Source: Halochromatium roseum (GTDB lineage Bacteria > Pseudomonadota > Gammaproteobacteria > Chromatiales > Chromatiaceae). Taken from it: DNA of 64,000 bases. The stretch covers positions 1,225 through 65,224 of the forward strand of contig NZ_NHSH01000048.1 of the NCBI RefSeq assembly GCF_016653315.1, given 5' to 3'. The notes beneath the pieces were generated by a model, which saw only the letters and a list, made by a program, of their open reading frames with translations, was not told the origin of the DNA and ran no database searches. The translations under genes and the position numbers were made by a program. The stretch's first letter is position 1; each line of letters opens with the position of its first letter. Below, piece by piece: positions 48,965 through 58,503 of this stretch.

Positions 48965-51900
48965 TTTCTGAGCTGCCTATGCGGCAGTGAACCTGGCGCG
49001 ATGTGAATGCAACCGGAGGCGTTGTTTCTGAGCTGCCTATGCGGCAGTGAACTTGCGCAACGCGGGCCAGGCCTCGGCATCAAATTTCTGAGCTGCCTAT
49101 GCGGCAGTGAACTCGCCGGTGGTCTTGTCGCGCCACCGCTCGGATTTCTGAGCTGCCTATGCGGCAGTGAACCGTCTGATGGCGGTTAAGCGTGTTGAAT
49201 CCTTTTTCTGAGCTGCCTATGCGGCAGTGAACCGGCTGAATGTGGTGCTGCAGTGGCTGTGCCATTTCTGAGCTGCCTATGCGGCAGTGAACCGTCGGTT
49301 CCAGGCGTAAGCCGAGCCGTCATATTTCTGAGCTGCCTATGCGGCAGTGAACGTGACTGGCTATTCATCGCGACATGGCCAGCGTTTCTGAGCTGCCTAT
49401 GCGGCAGTGAACATTTCGACCAGGTAGGTTCCGTCGACACTGTATTTCTGAGCTGCCTATGCGGCAGTGAACCGAACATCTCGCCAACGTGCCAGACGCT
49501 TGACTTTCTGAGCTGCCTATGCGGCAGTGAACAGATCAAGCAGACGTATCCGATGCCAGTTGAGTTTCTGAGCTGCCTATGCGGCAGTGAACTCGTCACG
49601 CGGGTCATGTTCCAGCCGCCGATATTTCTGAGCTGCCTATGCGGCAGTGAACCAGATTCCCCTCCAGGGTCTGGTGCTTCTCAATTTCTGAGCTGCCTAT
49701 GCGGCAGTGAACTCACACGCTCGGCAGTCCCGCCGAGGTTCGGTTTTCTGAGCTGCCTATGCGGCAGTGAACACAGGCACCGTCTTTCAGATCAGTCCCG
49801 ATCGTTTCTGAGCTGCCTATGCGGCAGTGAACCTGACAGATAGGCGCCAACCTTTGCCGCAGTCTTTCTGAGCTGCCTATGCGGCAGTGAACGCATCGCA
49901 AGCCAGGCGTATGCGATCCATTCGATTTCTGAGCTGCCTATGCGGCAGTGAACTTTTTCACTGATGCGTTTCGCCTGTTTCGTCCGTTTCTGAGCTGCCT
50001 ATGCGGCAGTGAACGCAGAGAATCGGCGCGCCGATAAAGACCTCACCTTTCTGAGCTGCCTATGCGGCAGTGAACAGCTGTGTTGGAGCCAGTGCCCAGC
50101 CATCGATTTTCTGAGCTGCCTATGCGGCAGTGAACATTTGCGCGGGTGCAGCAACTACTCCGAGATCTTTCTGAGCTGCCTATGCGGCAGTGAACACAAC
50201 CAAGCATCGAGCGTGATGTTTACGCGTTTTCTGAGCTGCCTATGCGGCAGTGAACGCTACGACTGAAAAGTGGACGCTGCCGAAAACTTTCTGAGCTGCC
50301 TATGCGGCAGTGAACCGTCGTTCGTGTTGCGGTGCGCTTCACTGCTATTTCTGAGCTGCCTATGCGGCAGTGAACAAAGCACATCGAAGCGTGGACGCTG
50401 TCTCAGATTTCTGAGCTGCCTATGCGGCAGTGAACAGAAACAAGCACGCCTGAATCATAGAGATTCATTTCTGAGCTGCCTATGCGGCAGTGAACGACCA
50501 CAGGAAACGCCGGTAGCAGGTTCCCCATTTCTGAGCTGCCTATGCGGCAGTGAACACTCCGGTGTTTTGCCTGAGTTGACTGATTCATTTCTGAGCTGCC
50601 TATGCGGCAGTGAACGTGCCGCCGTACTCGCAGACCTGGCCTTGGCATTTCTGAGCTGCCTATGCGGCAGTGAACGCTGCCGTAGCTTCCCGCGGGCATG
50701 CGCTCAATTTCTGAGCTGCCTATGCGGCAGTGAACGATGCTGTGCCCGATCGTGATGTCCCGGTTCGTTTCTGAGCTGCCTATGCGGCAGTGAACAGGCG
50801 TGCGCTCTTGGCTATTGTTGGGAGATCTTTCTGAGCTGCCTATGCGGCAGTGAACCGCACCCACCGCCACCAGCGGAGACCCCCGATTTTCTGAGCTGCC
50901 TATGCGGCAGTGAACATGAGGGCTTTTTTTTGGCGCCCATGCTGGCCTTTTCTGAGCTGCCTATGCGGCAGTGAACTTGCTGAGGCCGCGCTAGAGCACC
51001 CACAACACTTTCTGAGCTGCCTATGCGGCAGTGAACCACCATCTAGTCATCATCAGAAGTCCCCAACTTTTCTGAGCTGCCTATGCGGCAGTGAACAATC
51101 TAGAGATGTGATCTGTGATTTTGGGGATTTTCTGAGCTGCCTATGCGGCAGTGAACCATCATCGACCATTGCGCCGCCATCTTGGGATTTTCTGAGCTGC
51201 CTATGCGGCAGTGAACCCGGCGGCGAGGTCAGCCTACACGGCTGGAGCTTTCTGAGCTGCCTATGCGGCAGTGAACTGACGTGGGGAGCCACACCGTCTG
51301 TGCCGAACTTTCTGAGCTGCCTATGCGGCAGTGAACATCACAAGCAGCACCGCGCCGCCCACTGTCGCTTTCTGAGCTGCCTATGCGGCAGTGAACGCTC
51401 ATCGCCAAGACCCGCGTGATCTTCGCCTTTTCTGAGCTGCCTATGCGGCAGTGAACATGGAGATCGAATGGTACGGGGCGTTTCGGGGTTTCTGAGCTGC
51501 CTATGCGGCAGTGAACATCAATACCCGACTAAACCGCTTGTACTATCTTTTCTGAGCTGCCTATGCGGCAGTGAACGCGACACCAGCGGACTGTGCCTCA
51601 CTGAATCGTTTCTGAGCTGCCTATGCGGCAGTGAACCAGAGCGTGTGCCATGTCGTTGGCACGCTCTTTTTCTGAGCTGCCTATGCGGCAGTGAACGTTT
51701 CGGGGGGATAGCCGGGGCGATCCGTCGGATTTCTGAGCTGCCTATGCGGCAGTGAACCCGAACAAGCGACGCGAGCGCTCGTTAGTCACTTTCTGAGCTG
51801 CCTATGCGGCAGTGAACAGCGACGGCGCCAAGAGCATGGTGGCCGGTTTTTTCTGAGCTGCCTATGCGGCAGTGAACTGGATTAAACGCCGCCTCGACCG

Positions 51901-54161
51901 CCTTGAGCATTTCTGAGCTGCCTATGCGGCAGTGAACGCCCCGGCTTCGTCGCCTTCGGCCTGCATGATTTTCTGAGCTGCCTATGCGGCAGTGAACTCC
52001 GCGAGCTGCGTGGTATTCGTGATGGCATTTTTCTGAGCTGCCTATGCGGCAGTGAACTAGGCGAACATCGACATGCAGTTGATCTCGACTTTCTGAGCTG
52101 CCTATGCGGCAGTGAACGTCGATCCGGCGAGATAGAATGCATTGTCGATTTTCTGAGCTGCCTATGCGGCAGTGAACGTGTTCAGCGCGCTGTATGTCCC
52201 GGCGTTTGTTTTCTGAGCTGCCTATGCGGCAGTGAACCCGGAGACTTGGGCGAGTAGCCGCTGCTCAATTTTCTGAGCTGCCTATGCGGCAGTGAACCTC
52301 GGCAAAGCGCACGGCTTGGCGCCAGGTGATTTCTGAGCTGCCTATGCGGCAGTGAACACCACATCGTGGGCCAGCACGAATCGCTCAATTTTCTGAGCTG
52401 CCTATGCGGCAGTGAACCATGAAAGCCCCGTCATTGCTGGACTTGCGGGTTTCTGAGCTGCCTATGCGGCAGTGAACATGCGTCCATGAAGCAGCGGTCC
52501 ATCTGCGTCTTTCTGAGCTGCCTATGCGGCAGTGAACATTGGCACCCGAGTAGCCGGAGAACTCAAAAATTTCTGAGCTGCCTATGCGGCAGTGAACCTG
52601 CACAAATTGACTGCGCAAGAGGCACCCAGTTTCTGAGCTGCCTATGCGGCAGTGAACTGGGTGTTACGGGGTCACACGATGGGCAACTTTTTCTGAGCTG
52701 CCTATGCGGCAGTGAACCAACGCGTAACGCTCAAGACGGACTTCCGCAGTTTCTGAGCTGCCTATGCGGCAGTGAACTTGCTGAGGCCGCGCTAGAGCAC
52801 CCACAACACTTTCTGAGCTGCCTATGCGGCAGTGAACGCTTGTGGAATCCAGCCCGAAACGCCCCGGAAGTTTCTGAGCTGCCTATGCGGCAGTGAACCG
52901 GCTTTGGTCTGGCTCTGAGTCTCACCGTTCTTTCTGAGCTGCCTATGCGGCAGTGAACGGATTGCAACAAAAACAGATGCCGCCGGATCATTTCTGAGCT
53001 GCCTATGCGGCAGTGAACGATCGGAGCGACGAGCGAGAACGCAGCAGCAGTTTCTGAGCTGCCTATGCGGCAGTGAACACCAGGAGCAGGCTAACCGCTG
53101 CTCGCGGAGTTTTCTGAGCTGCCTATGCGGCAGTGAACATACGACTATGTATCAAGGGAAGCCCCCCAAACTTTCTGAGCTGCCTATGCGGCAGTGAACG
53201 CATCACCCACACCACGACCACAGGCCCTATTTTTCTGAGCTGCCTATGCGGCAGTGAACGCTGTTGACCGATGCCGAGGGCCTAACGCGGCTTTCTGAGC
53301 TGCCTATGCGGCAGTGAACCGCTTGCTGCACTGCTTCCGGGTCGCCGGGTATTTCTGAGCTGCCTATGCGGCAGTGAACGACCAAACACCAACGACCAAA
53401 AGCAACATATCTTTCTGAGCTGCCTATGCGGCAGTGAACACGACGACGACATGAGCCAAATACCGAAAATCTTTCTGAGCTGCCTATGCGGCAGTGAACA
53501 GCCAGCAATAACAAGCAAAGCGAACCAAATATTTCTGAGCTGCCTATGCGGCAGTGAACGGGTTCTTTAATGATTTCGTTGTCTGGTTCATTTTCTGAGC
53601 TGCCTATGCGGCAGTGAACTCGCCACAGAGTTATAGGACTTCCCCGAGCCATTTCTGAGCTGCCTATGCGGCAGTGAACAAAGCGTTGGCGGGGTCTTGG
53701 ATGCCTTTTGATTTCTGAGCTGCCTATGCGGCAGTGAACGCTCAATCTTTGCCGATGATGCCGATCGGCAATTTCTGAGCTGCCTATGCGGCAGTGAACT
53801 TTACCTGTGCCTGATGCGTTCGCCCAGGTCGTTTCTGAGCTGCCTATGCGGCAGTGAACGGCGTATCCGAAGAAACAAGCGAAAGCGTTGGCGTTTCTGA
53901 GCTGCCTATGCGGCAGTGAACGGGGGATCGGCCTTTGTTCACACGCAACTTGATTTCTGAGCTGCCTATGCGGCAGTGAACTTTCGGACGGTCTAGCGGC
54001 CTCATTTCCCATCTTTCTGAGCTGCCTATGCGGCAGTGAACATATCATCATGCGATCTATGACGTCTTGGGCTTTTCTGAGCTGCCTATGCGGCAGTGAA
54101 CATGTCGGGCCGATTGTGATCCGGGTTCGTATTTTTCTGAGCTGCCTATGCGGCAGTGAAC
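48965..54161 (-). CRISPR. Type I-F CRISPR array: 87 repeats, 86 spacers
   Basis: 28-bp repeats, read on the minus strand as GTTCACTGCCG..CTCAGAAA, with the CTGCC-GCATA-GGCAG hairpin cut by Cas6f. By eye all 87 copies look identical. Unit spacing is 60 bp; total length shows nine extra bases over 86 units, so most spacers are 32 bp and about nine are 33 bp. Orientation (crRNA strand minus) and the adjacent csy4 put the leader at the right end, so the newest spacers are near 54161 and the oldest near 48965. One spacer occurs twice (50977-51008 and 52778-52809). The many ORFs reading FLSCLCGSE or VHCRIGSSE are repeat artefacts, not proteins. Confidence 0.99.
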
Positions 54162-54291
54162 AAGGCCAAAATTGACCTAAAATCTTGGTTTTTCATGTTT
54201 TTATAGAACTATCGATGCCTACGCCCTCTGTAATTTTAGCTATGGAGGAGGCTTAAGAAACAATAGCTTATGAGGAACGCCAAGAAAAGGG
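54162..54291 (-). promoter_or_regulatory. CRISPR leader / pre-crRNA promoter
   Basis: 130 bp between the end of csy4 and the first repeat of the array on its leader side. It is clearly AT-rich against a GC-rich background (for example TCTTGGTTTTTCATGTTTTT on the plus strand). This is where leaders lie in I-F loci and where new spacers are added. Exact -35/-10 boxes were not assigned. Confidence 0.75.
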
Positions 54292-54858
54292 TCAGAACCA
54301 GGGGACTGTCGCTGTACTGCTCAAGCCGTAAGCGTTGAAGTCGCCCCGCGGCTGTGCTAGCGGCACGGGTGGACCTAGCTGCAAAAAGAGCGGAAAGGTC
54401 TGACCGGTACTTGCGCTTCTCAGGGTCACAAAAGGGAGATGTAGCGCCTTAGCCGCGGTATCTGGGACGCGAGCGCGTGCTTGGTTTTCGCTGAGCCCAT
54501 GTCGACGCATCTGTCGGCGCCTCAAGCGCTCTGGACTACTCTTGGCCTGAACCCTACGCAGGTTGCGATGAACAGCGTCCTTCGGCACAGGCGCAATGTC
54601 CTTGACTTCGGCATGATCGCGCATCCCCTGTAGCCACGATTGTGCCATCAAGCGCGCCAGATCCTGTTCCGATCCAATCAGTCGAAGCGTTTGGCCCAGT
54701 GATGGAGGCTTTTCCTGATAGCCAGGGAAACTCACGCCAATGCTGGTTAATTGAAGTTGTGCTAATCCTCGGTGCAGCTTGGCATAGAGGGCGGCCATGA
54801 GTTGGTGAGCGGGAAATTCCGGGTCAGGACGCAGATGGATGTCGATGTAGTGATCCAT
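54292..54858 (-). CDS. csy4: Cas6f (Csy4) crRNA endoribonuclease
   Basis: 188 residues starting MDHYIDIHLRPDPEFP, as in Pseudomonas Csy4 (187). The catalytic His29 is kept (YAKLH), together with the arginine-rich helix KSSPERLRRRQMRRHGLSE that binds the repeat hairpin and the SASTGQTFPLF strand with the catalytic Ser. C-terminus AYGLSSTATVPWF is standard. It cuts the pre-crRNA at the base of the CTGCC/GGCAG stem. Start chosen at ATG 54858 by alignment; the longer frame is not needed. Confidence 0.97.
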   Translation of the reverse strand: MDHYIDIHLRPDPEFPAHQLMAALYAKLHRGLAQLQLTSIGVSFPGYQEKPPSLGQTLRLIGSEQDLARLMAQSWLQGMRDHAEVKDIAPVPKDAVHRNLRRVQAKSSPERLRRRQMRRHGLSENQARARVPDTAAKALHLPFVTLRSASTGQTFPLFLQLGPPVPLAQPRGDFNAYGLSSTATVPWF

Positions 54859-54862
54859 GCGA

Positions 54863-55903
54863 TCAATCCTTTCCAGCATCCCCGAAAACGCCGCCTCGGA
54901 TCAGTGTGGCCATCACGAAATGCTGCTGTTCAAGCGGTGGCGTCTTGTCTTTCAGCAACCAGCCGTCGAGCAGGTTGTAGAAGTCGAGCTTGTCGGTAGG
55001 CTTGCGACAGGCCTTTCCAAGCGTCGTCACCGAGCCATAGGGCTCGACAGCGATGGGGCCAAGCTCGGCCACGTCGGGATGCCAGGTGTCGATCGTGCGC
55101 AGCGCGTTACCGAGCTTCTGCGAGTGCATGCCCGCGATACCCTGCACATCGTAAAGGGTCTTGCTCTTCTTGCTGCCGCCTTTGTCGAGAATCAGCTCTT
55201 GAGACGGGTAGACTTCCTGCCCGGCGCCGACTCGGGCGTAGGCCGTGATTTGGAGCAGGACATGCTTCGTGCCGGCAAGCCCTTCGGTGATTAGATCGGC
55301 GACCGCTTGCACATCCGCTTGCATCGTGGCTGGAACGTCAAACGTGCGAAGCGGTAGCTCCAGGCTCGAAAAGGTCCACGATGAGGCTGCTCGGCCTTGC
55401 ACGAGGTGCTGGATGTGCACCTCGATCTGTTCGGCGCCCATGCGGTTACGCCAGAGGAAACGGCCATTGGCGAGGTTGTGCGCGTAGCGTCGGCCCAGCT
55501 CGGCAAACCCCTGGGAGTCGACGTAGCCTTGAACCGTACTGATGAGCTTCGCTTGATAGGCGGCATTGTTGCAGGCCGAGGGCGTGCCGGCGCCGCCGAG
55601 CACGCGCAGGGTGAAGCTGACCTTCAGCGTATCCGCATCGGCTGGCAGCGCTGCGACATCAACGGTTTGAAGATTGGGGTTCTCGATTGCGGCATCGAGC
55701 TTTGCTGGGTCTTGGTCCTTGGTCTTGAGCCGGTTGGAGATCGTCCCGCGTACGGATTTCTCGCGCAGGCCGATGGCCGACCAGGCGTTGGAATCGGCAC
55801 GCTGCTCCCAGTCCCCGCTGAAGAACAGGGCGTCAGAGGGGTCGAGCTTGCGCTCGAAAGCGAGAACGGTGGCGGTCTTGAGGGTCGCGTCTTTGCTTGC
55901 CAT
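54863..55903 (-). CDS. csy3: Csy3 (Cas7f) backbone protein
   Basis: 346 residues from ATG 55903, which has GGAGAG six bases upstream; the ATG 55924 further up overlaps the csy2 stop but has no ribosome site. The start TATVLAFERKLDPSDALFF and sections GDWEQ, TSLRVLGGAGTPSACN-like and RFLWRNRMGAEQIEVHI are typical of Csy3, which lines the spacer in the Csy surveillance complex. csy4 begins 4 bp after its stop. Confidence 0.95.
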   Translation of the reverse strand: MASKDATLKTATVLAFERKLDPSDALFFSGDWEQRADSNAWSAIGLREKSVRGTISNRLKTKDQDPAKLDAAIENPNLQTVDVAALPADADTLKVSFTLRVLGGAGTPSACNNAAYQAKLISTVQGYVDSQGFAELGRRYAHNLANGRFLWRNRMGAEQIEVHIQHLVQGRAASSWTFSSLELPLRTFDVPATMQADVQAVADLITEGLAGTKHVLLQITAYARVGAGQEVYPSQELILDKGGSKKSKTLYDVQGIAGMHSQKLGNALRTIDTWHPDVAELGPIAVEPYGSVTTLGKACRKPTDKLDFYNLLDGWLLKDKTPPLEQQHFVMATLIRGGVFGDAGKD

Positions 55904-55920
55904 GGGGCTCTCCTGATGGC

Positions 55921-56982
55921 TCATTGGGTGCTGTCGTTGCTGGGGGTTGCCGGTTCGGGCGGCTCCGGTGGTGGCTGGTACCCGTTGTGGCAGCGGTAGA
56001 GGCCGGATGCCATCGGATGCTCGGGGTCATGGACGGGCTCCCAGAGCAGATCGTCCAAGCGCTTGAGGCGATGTGGGCTAATCCACTGCCCCACAGACCA
56101 CACCGTCTCGACAAAACGGAAAGGGGTGGTCATGTCGCGAGCGCCCCGCACACTGCCGGGCGGCTGTAAGTCTGAAAGTGCCGAGAAACCGACCGGGATC
56201 GGCACGATCCAGCCGGGTCGGTGGTCGGTCTGCCACTCTACCTTTACGGATGGCTCGCCCTGTGCGTTTGTGGGAGGCGCATCGGCATGGCTGTTCCAGC
56301 GCGACAGGTCGAGCCAGGCGTCCAAAGCGGTCGCGGTGGGATTTTCGGCCCGCAGCTCTGCCAGGCGCGCCCGTAAAAGGTCGTCTCTCGACACCAAGGC
56401 GAAGCCGGGTAGCCAGCGGCGCGCTAAGCGTCGGAACCACTTGTGCTGTTCACCCGCGTCGTTGTCGTCAGCGTCAGGCACAGGCTCCAGGACAGGACGT
56501 GTCGGCACGCGCGGCGACGTGCCTTGCAGCCTGGGCATGATGCTGCCGCCTGCCAAACGCATTCCGGCGAGTTCATCGGCGATGCGTTGTGCCAATGCCT
56601 GGCGCGGCACATCGGCCAGATGCGCATCGCTGATCTCGACGTCGAACACTAGCGTGACCTCCAAATGCACTCGGCCTTCCTCGACGATGGCGGCTGAGCG
56701 GCCATCGTGCTGGACCGGATTGCGCGTGAGGCGGAAGGCGTGGGTAAAGCCGCCGTGGTTGATCTGCGCCTCGAAGTCATGGCAAACCACACCGACAGCA
56801 AAGAAGGCAATGCCGGGATCGAGTCCTAAGCGACGTTCAAGCGCTCGCATCAAGCCGATGAAGGCCGTCATCGCCGGAAAGCCCCAGGTCAGTGGGCTGG
56901 AGATCGCGTTGGCGTTCTGGACCCGCAGATGGGGCAACGCCAGCACGGCGCGATGCATGGGTTGGCTGCTCTCAGTGGTCAT
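55921..56982 (-). CDS. csy2: Csy2 (Cas5f)
   Basis: 353 residues from ATG 56982, overlapping the end of csy1 by 11 bp. Family start HRAVLALPHLRVQNANAIS SPLTWGFPAMTAF followed by MRALERRL. It binds the 5' handle of the crRNA with Csy1 at the tail of the Csy complex. The longer frame seen upstream reads into csy1 and is not used. Confidence 0.95.
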   Translation of the reverse strand: MTTESSQPMHRAVLALPHLRVQNANAISSPLTWGFPAMTAFIGLMRALERRLGLDPGIAFFAVGVVCHDFEAQINHGGFTHAFRLTRNPVQHDGRSAAIVEEGRVHLEVTLVFDVEISDAHLADVPRQALAQRIADELAGMRLAGGSIMPRLQGTSPRVPTRPVLEPVPDADDNDAGEQHKWFRRLARRWLPGFALVSRDDLLRARLAELRAENPTATALDAWLDLSRWNSHADAPPTNAQGEPSVKVEWQTDHRPGWIVPIPVGFSALSDLQPPGSVRGARDMTTPFRFVETVWSVGQWISPHRLKRLDDLLWEPVHDPEHPMASGLYRCHNGYQPPPEPPEPATPSNDSTQ

Positions 56983-58252
56983 GGCTGGCCTCCCAGGCGT
57001 ATTGCCGCAATTGTTCGCCGGCGAGCTTGCGCCAGTACAGATACTCGGCGTCGCCAAGCGGAAGCGGATGCCGCAGCCGGTTATTCAGCCAACGCGAGAA
57101 ATCGTCCGCGAGTCCGTCGATGACCTCGTCGTTCTGTTGCTGTTCGGCGTCCGGGTCCAGCCACGCCCGTTGCGTGGGCGGTAAGGCGCATTCCTGGTCC
57201 TTGCTCCAGCCGGGCTCGAGTGTTCGCAGTTCGGCGCTGAACTGGATCAATTCATCGATGAGGGCGTCGACCAGGGCATCACGCCGCCGGCGTGTGCGCA
57301 GGTTGTTGCTGGGGTCGCTCTCCAGGAAATGACGTAGTTGGCGTGTTAGCGACTTAACCTCACGGCGCCAGCCAAAGACATTGAACAGGGATTCGACGGC
57401 CAACAAGGGCTTAATCGTCAGGGACTGCCAGACCGGTGGCAATGAGGCGAGCAGAACATTGTCGCCGCGGCGCTCGCTGTTGAGTTGGCTGATGTTCTGC
57501 GGTTTGGTGCCGCCTAGCTTTTGCACGGCGAGGTTCGGATATTCATGCACTGGGCGTTCATGCCACTGCTGCGCCTTGCGGGCTGCGCGAGCGGCCTTGG
57601 CGTCTTCACTGAAGCGATCGTCTTGGAGGGTTTGGTAGAGGCGGTGGACAAGGGAGGTGGGATAGAGCGGCGCTAGCAAGTGGTAACCGGCATCGTCGTG
57701 TGGGTCAGGGCCGATGAGCCAGTAGAACTGTTTCGCGTGGGTATGGCTGCGCAGCGGCAATCTTGGCTGGGCGAGACCTGCAAACGCCTGCATCCACGCA
57801 TGCGCCAAATCAGGGTCGTCATCGAGTGCGGCGGTGAGGTCTGCATCCTGCTCGAGCGCTAAGCTGAGTAAAGTCCGCCCGTCGTATTCGATCTTGAGGA
57901 ATTTGTAGACATCCAACGCAGCGGCGTTGCCGACGACATCGATCTCGAAGTCGGCACCGAGCACATGGCTGCCGACTTCTTCGAGCGCCTCTAGTGAGGT
58001 GGGCTCGCAGAACAGGCTGGTGCCTTTCGCCTCTGGATGCAGAGGCTTAAGGGAGTGGGTCACGACCTGGATCTGTCCAGCCCGGTGGGCGGCATCTTTG
58101 AGCCAGGCGGCGGGCTCAAACTGCGCGATCAGCGCAGCGCGCTTGGGATCGTCTTCGGGAAGTTTTTCTAATTTGGCGTTGATGCGTTCGGCTAGAAACG
58201 CCTTGATAAGGTTATGAATTTGCTGTTTTCGTCCGTTCGCTTGTGCTGACAC
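56972..58252 (-). CDS. csy1: Csy1 (Cas8f) large subunit
   Basis: 426 residues from GTG 58252, with GGAG six bases upstream supporting this start over the out-of-frame ATG two bases earlier. Motifs in the family: AWLKDAAHRAGQIQVVTHSLK near the start, GPDPHDDAGYHLLAPLYPTSLVH (about residues 180-205), LGGTKPQNISQLNSERRG (the conserved GGTKPQNIS) and a C-terminal WLNNRLRHPLP. It recognises the PAM (CC in most I-F systems) and the crRNA 5' handle. First gene of the csy operon; its promoter lies in the gap holding the mini-CRISPR described below. Confidence 0.95.
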   Translation of the reverse strand: MSAQANGRKQQIHNLIKAFLAERINAKLEKLPEDDPKRAALIAQFEPAAWLKDAAHRAGQIQVVTHSLKPLHPEAKGTSLFCEPTSLEALEEVGSHVLGADFEIDVVGNAAALDVYKFLKIEYDGRTLLSLALEQDADLTAALDDDPDLAHAWMQAFAGLAQPRLPLRSHTHAKQFYWLIGPDPHDDAGYHLLAPLYPTSLVHRLYQTLQDDRFSEDAKAARAARKAQQWHERPVHEYPNLAVQKLGGTKPQNISQLNSERRGDNVLLASLPPVWQSLTIKPLLAVESLFNVFGWRREVKSLTRQLRHFLESDPSNNLRTRRRRDALVDALIDELIQFSAELRTLEPGWSKDQECALPPTQRAWLDPDAEQQQNDEVIDGLADDFSRWLNNRLRHPLPLGDAEYLYWRKLAGEQLRQYAWEASHDH

Positions 58253-58384
58253 ATGGCGCTCCGCAGTTGTGCAGGCGGCCGCTTGGCCGGTTCCTGAAGG
58301 GCGGTAATCTAGCTCAATCTTACAAGTAAGTAAACCAATTATGTTTGACCAATATTTTTAGGAGATTGGGGAAAGGTAAACTTC
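58253..58384 (-). promoter_or_regulatory. Probable csy operon promoter with a CC-flanked self-target
   Basis: Upstream of csy1 (transcribed leftward), 132 bp, AT-rich in the right half. Minus-strand TTGGTC (58350-58345) and TTACTT (58327-58322) are 17 bp apart and could be -35/-10 boxes, a weak match. Within it, CC at 58335-58336 is followed by AATTATGTTTGACCAATA, which matches the guide of the mini-CRISPR at 14 of 18 positions. A small inverted repeat CTTACAAGTAAG lies at 58319-58330. Confidence 0.55.
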
Positions 58385-58470
58385 AACGGACTGCTGAAAA
58401 GCAGCTCAGAAAAATTAGGCTTGGCCAAGAGGCCATGGCCATCAACTGCCGCATAGGCAGTCGGCTCAAG
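58385..58470 (+). ncRNA. Degenerate mini-CRISPR, candidate CreR-like cas-regulatory RNA
   Basis: Between cas2-3 and csy1 on the plus strand. First repeat 58385-58412: CTGCT-GAAA-AGCAG hairpin then CTCAGAAA, the same 8-nt handle as the array repeat. Second repeat from 58441: ACTGCCGCATAGGCAG (58445-58460) identical to the array repeat core, then diverging (TCGGCTCAAG), so no further handle follows. The intervening 28 bases (58413-58440, starting AATTAGGCTTGGCCAAGA) would be the guide. Processing by Cas6f would yield one crRNA-like RNA. Its guide partly matches the csy promoter beside a CC PAM. The promoter of this RNA was not identified. Confidence 0.72.
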
Positions 58471-58503
58471 CACGCTGTGAGCCATCTCCAGGTCCTTGTA
58501 AGA

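Noticed and set aside
48965-54161. Many ORFs of 60-270 codons inside the array on both strands, with repeated FLSCLCGSE, VHCRIGSSE or SLPHRQLR units
   Set aside because: They are translations of the CRISPR repeat with the 60-bp unit length divisible by three; there are no ribosome sites or conserved domains.
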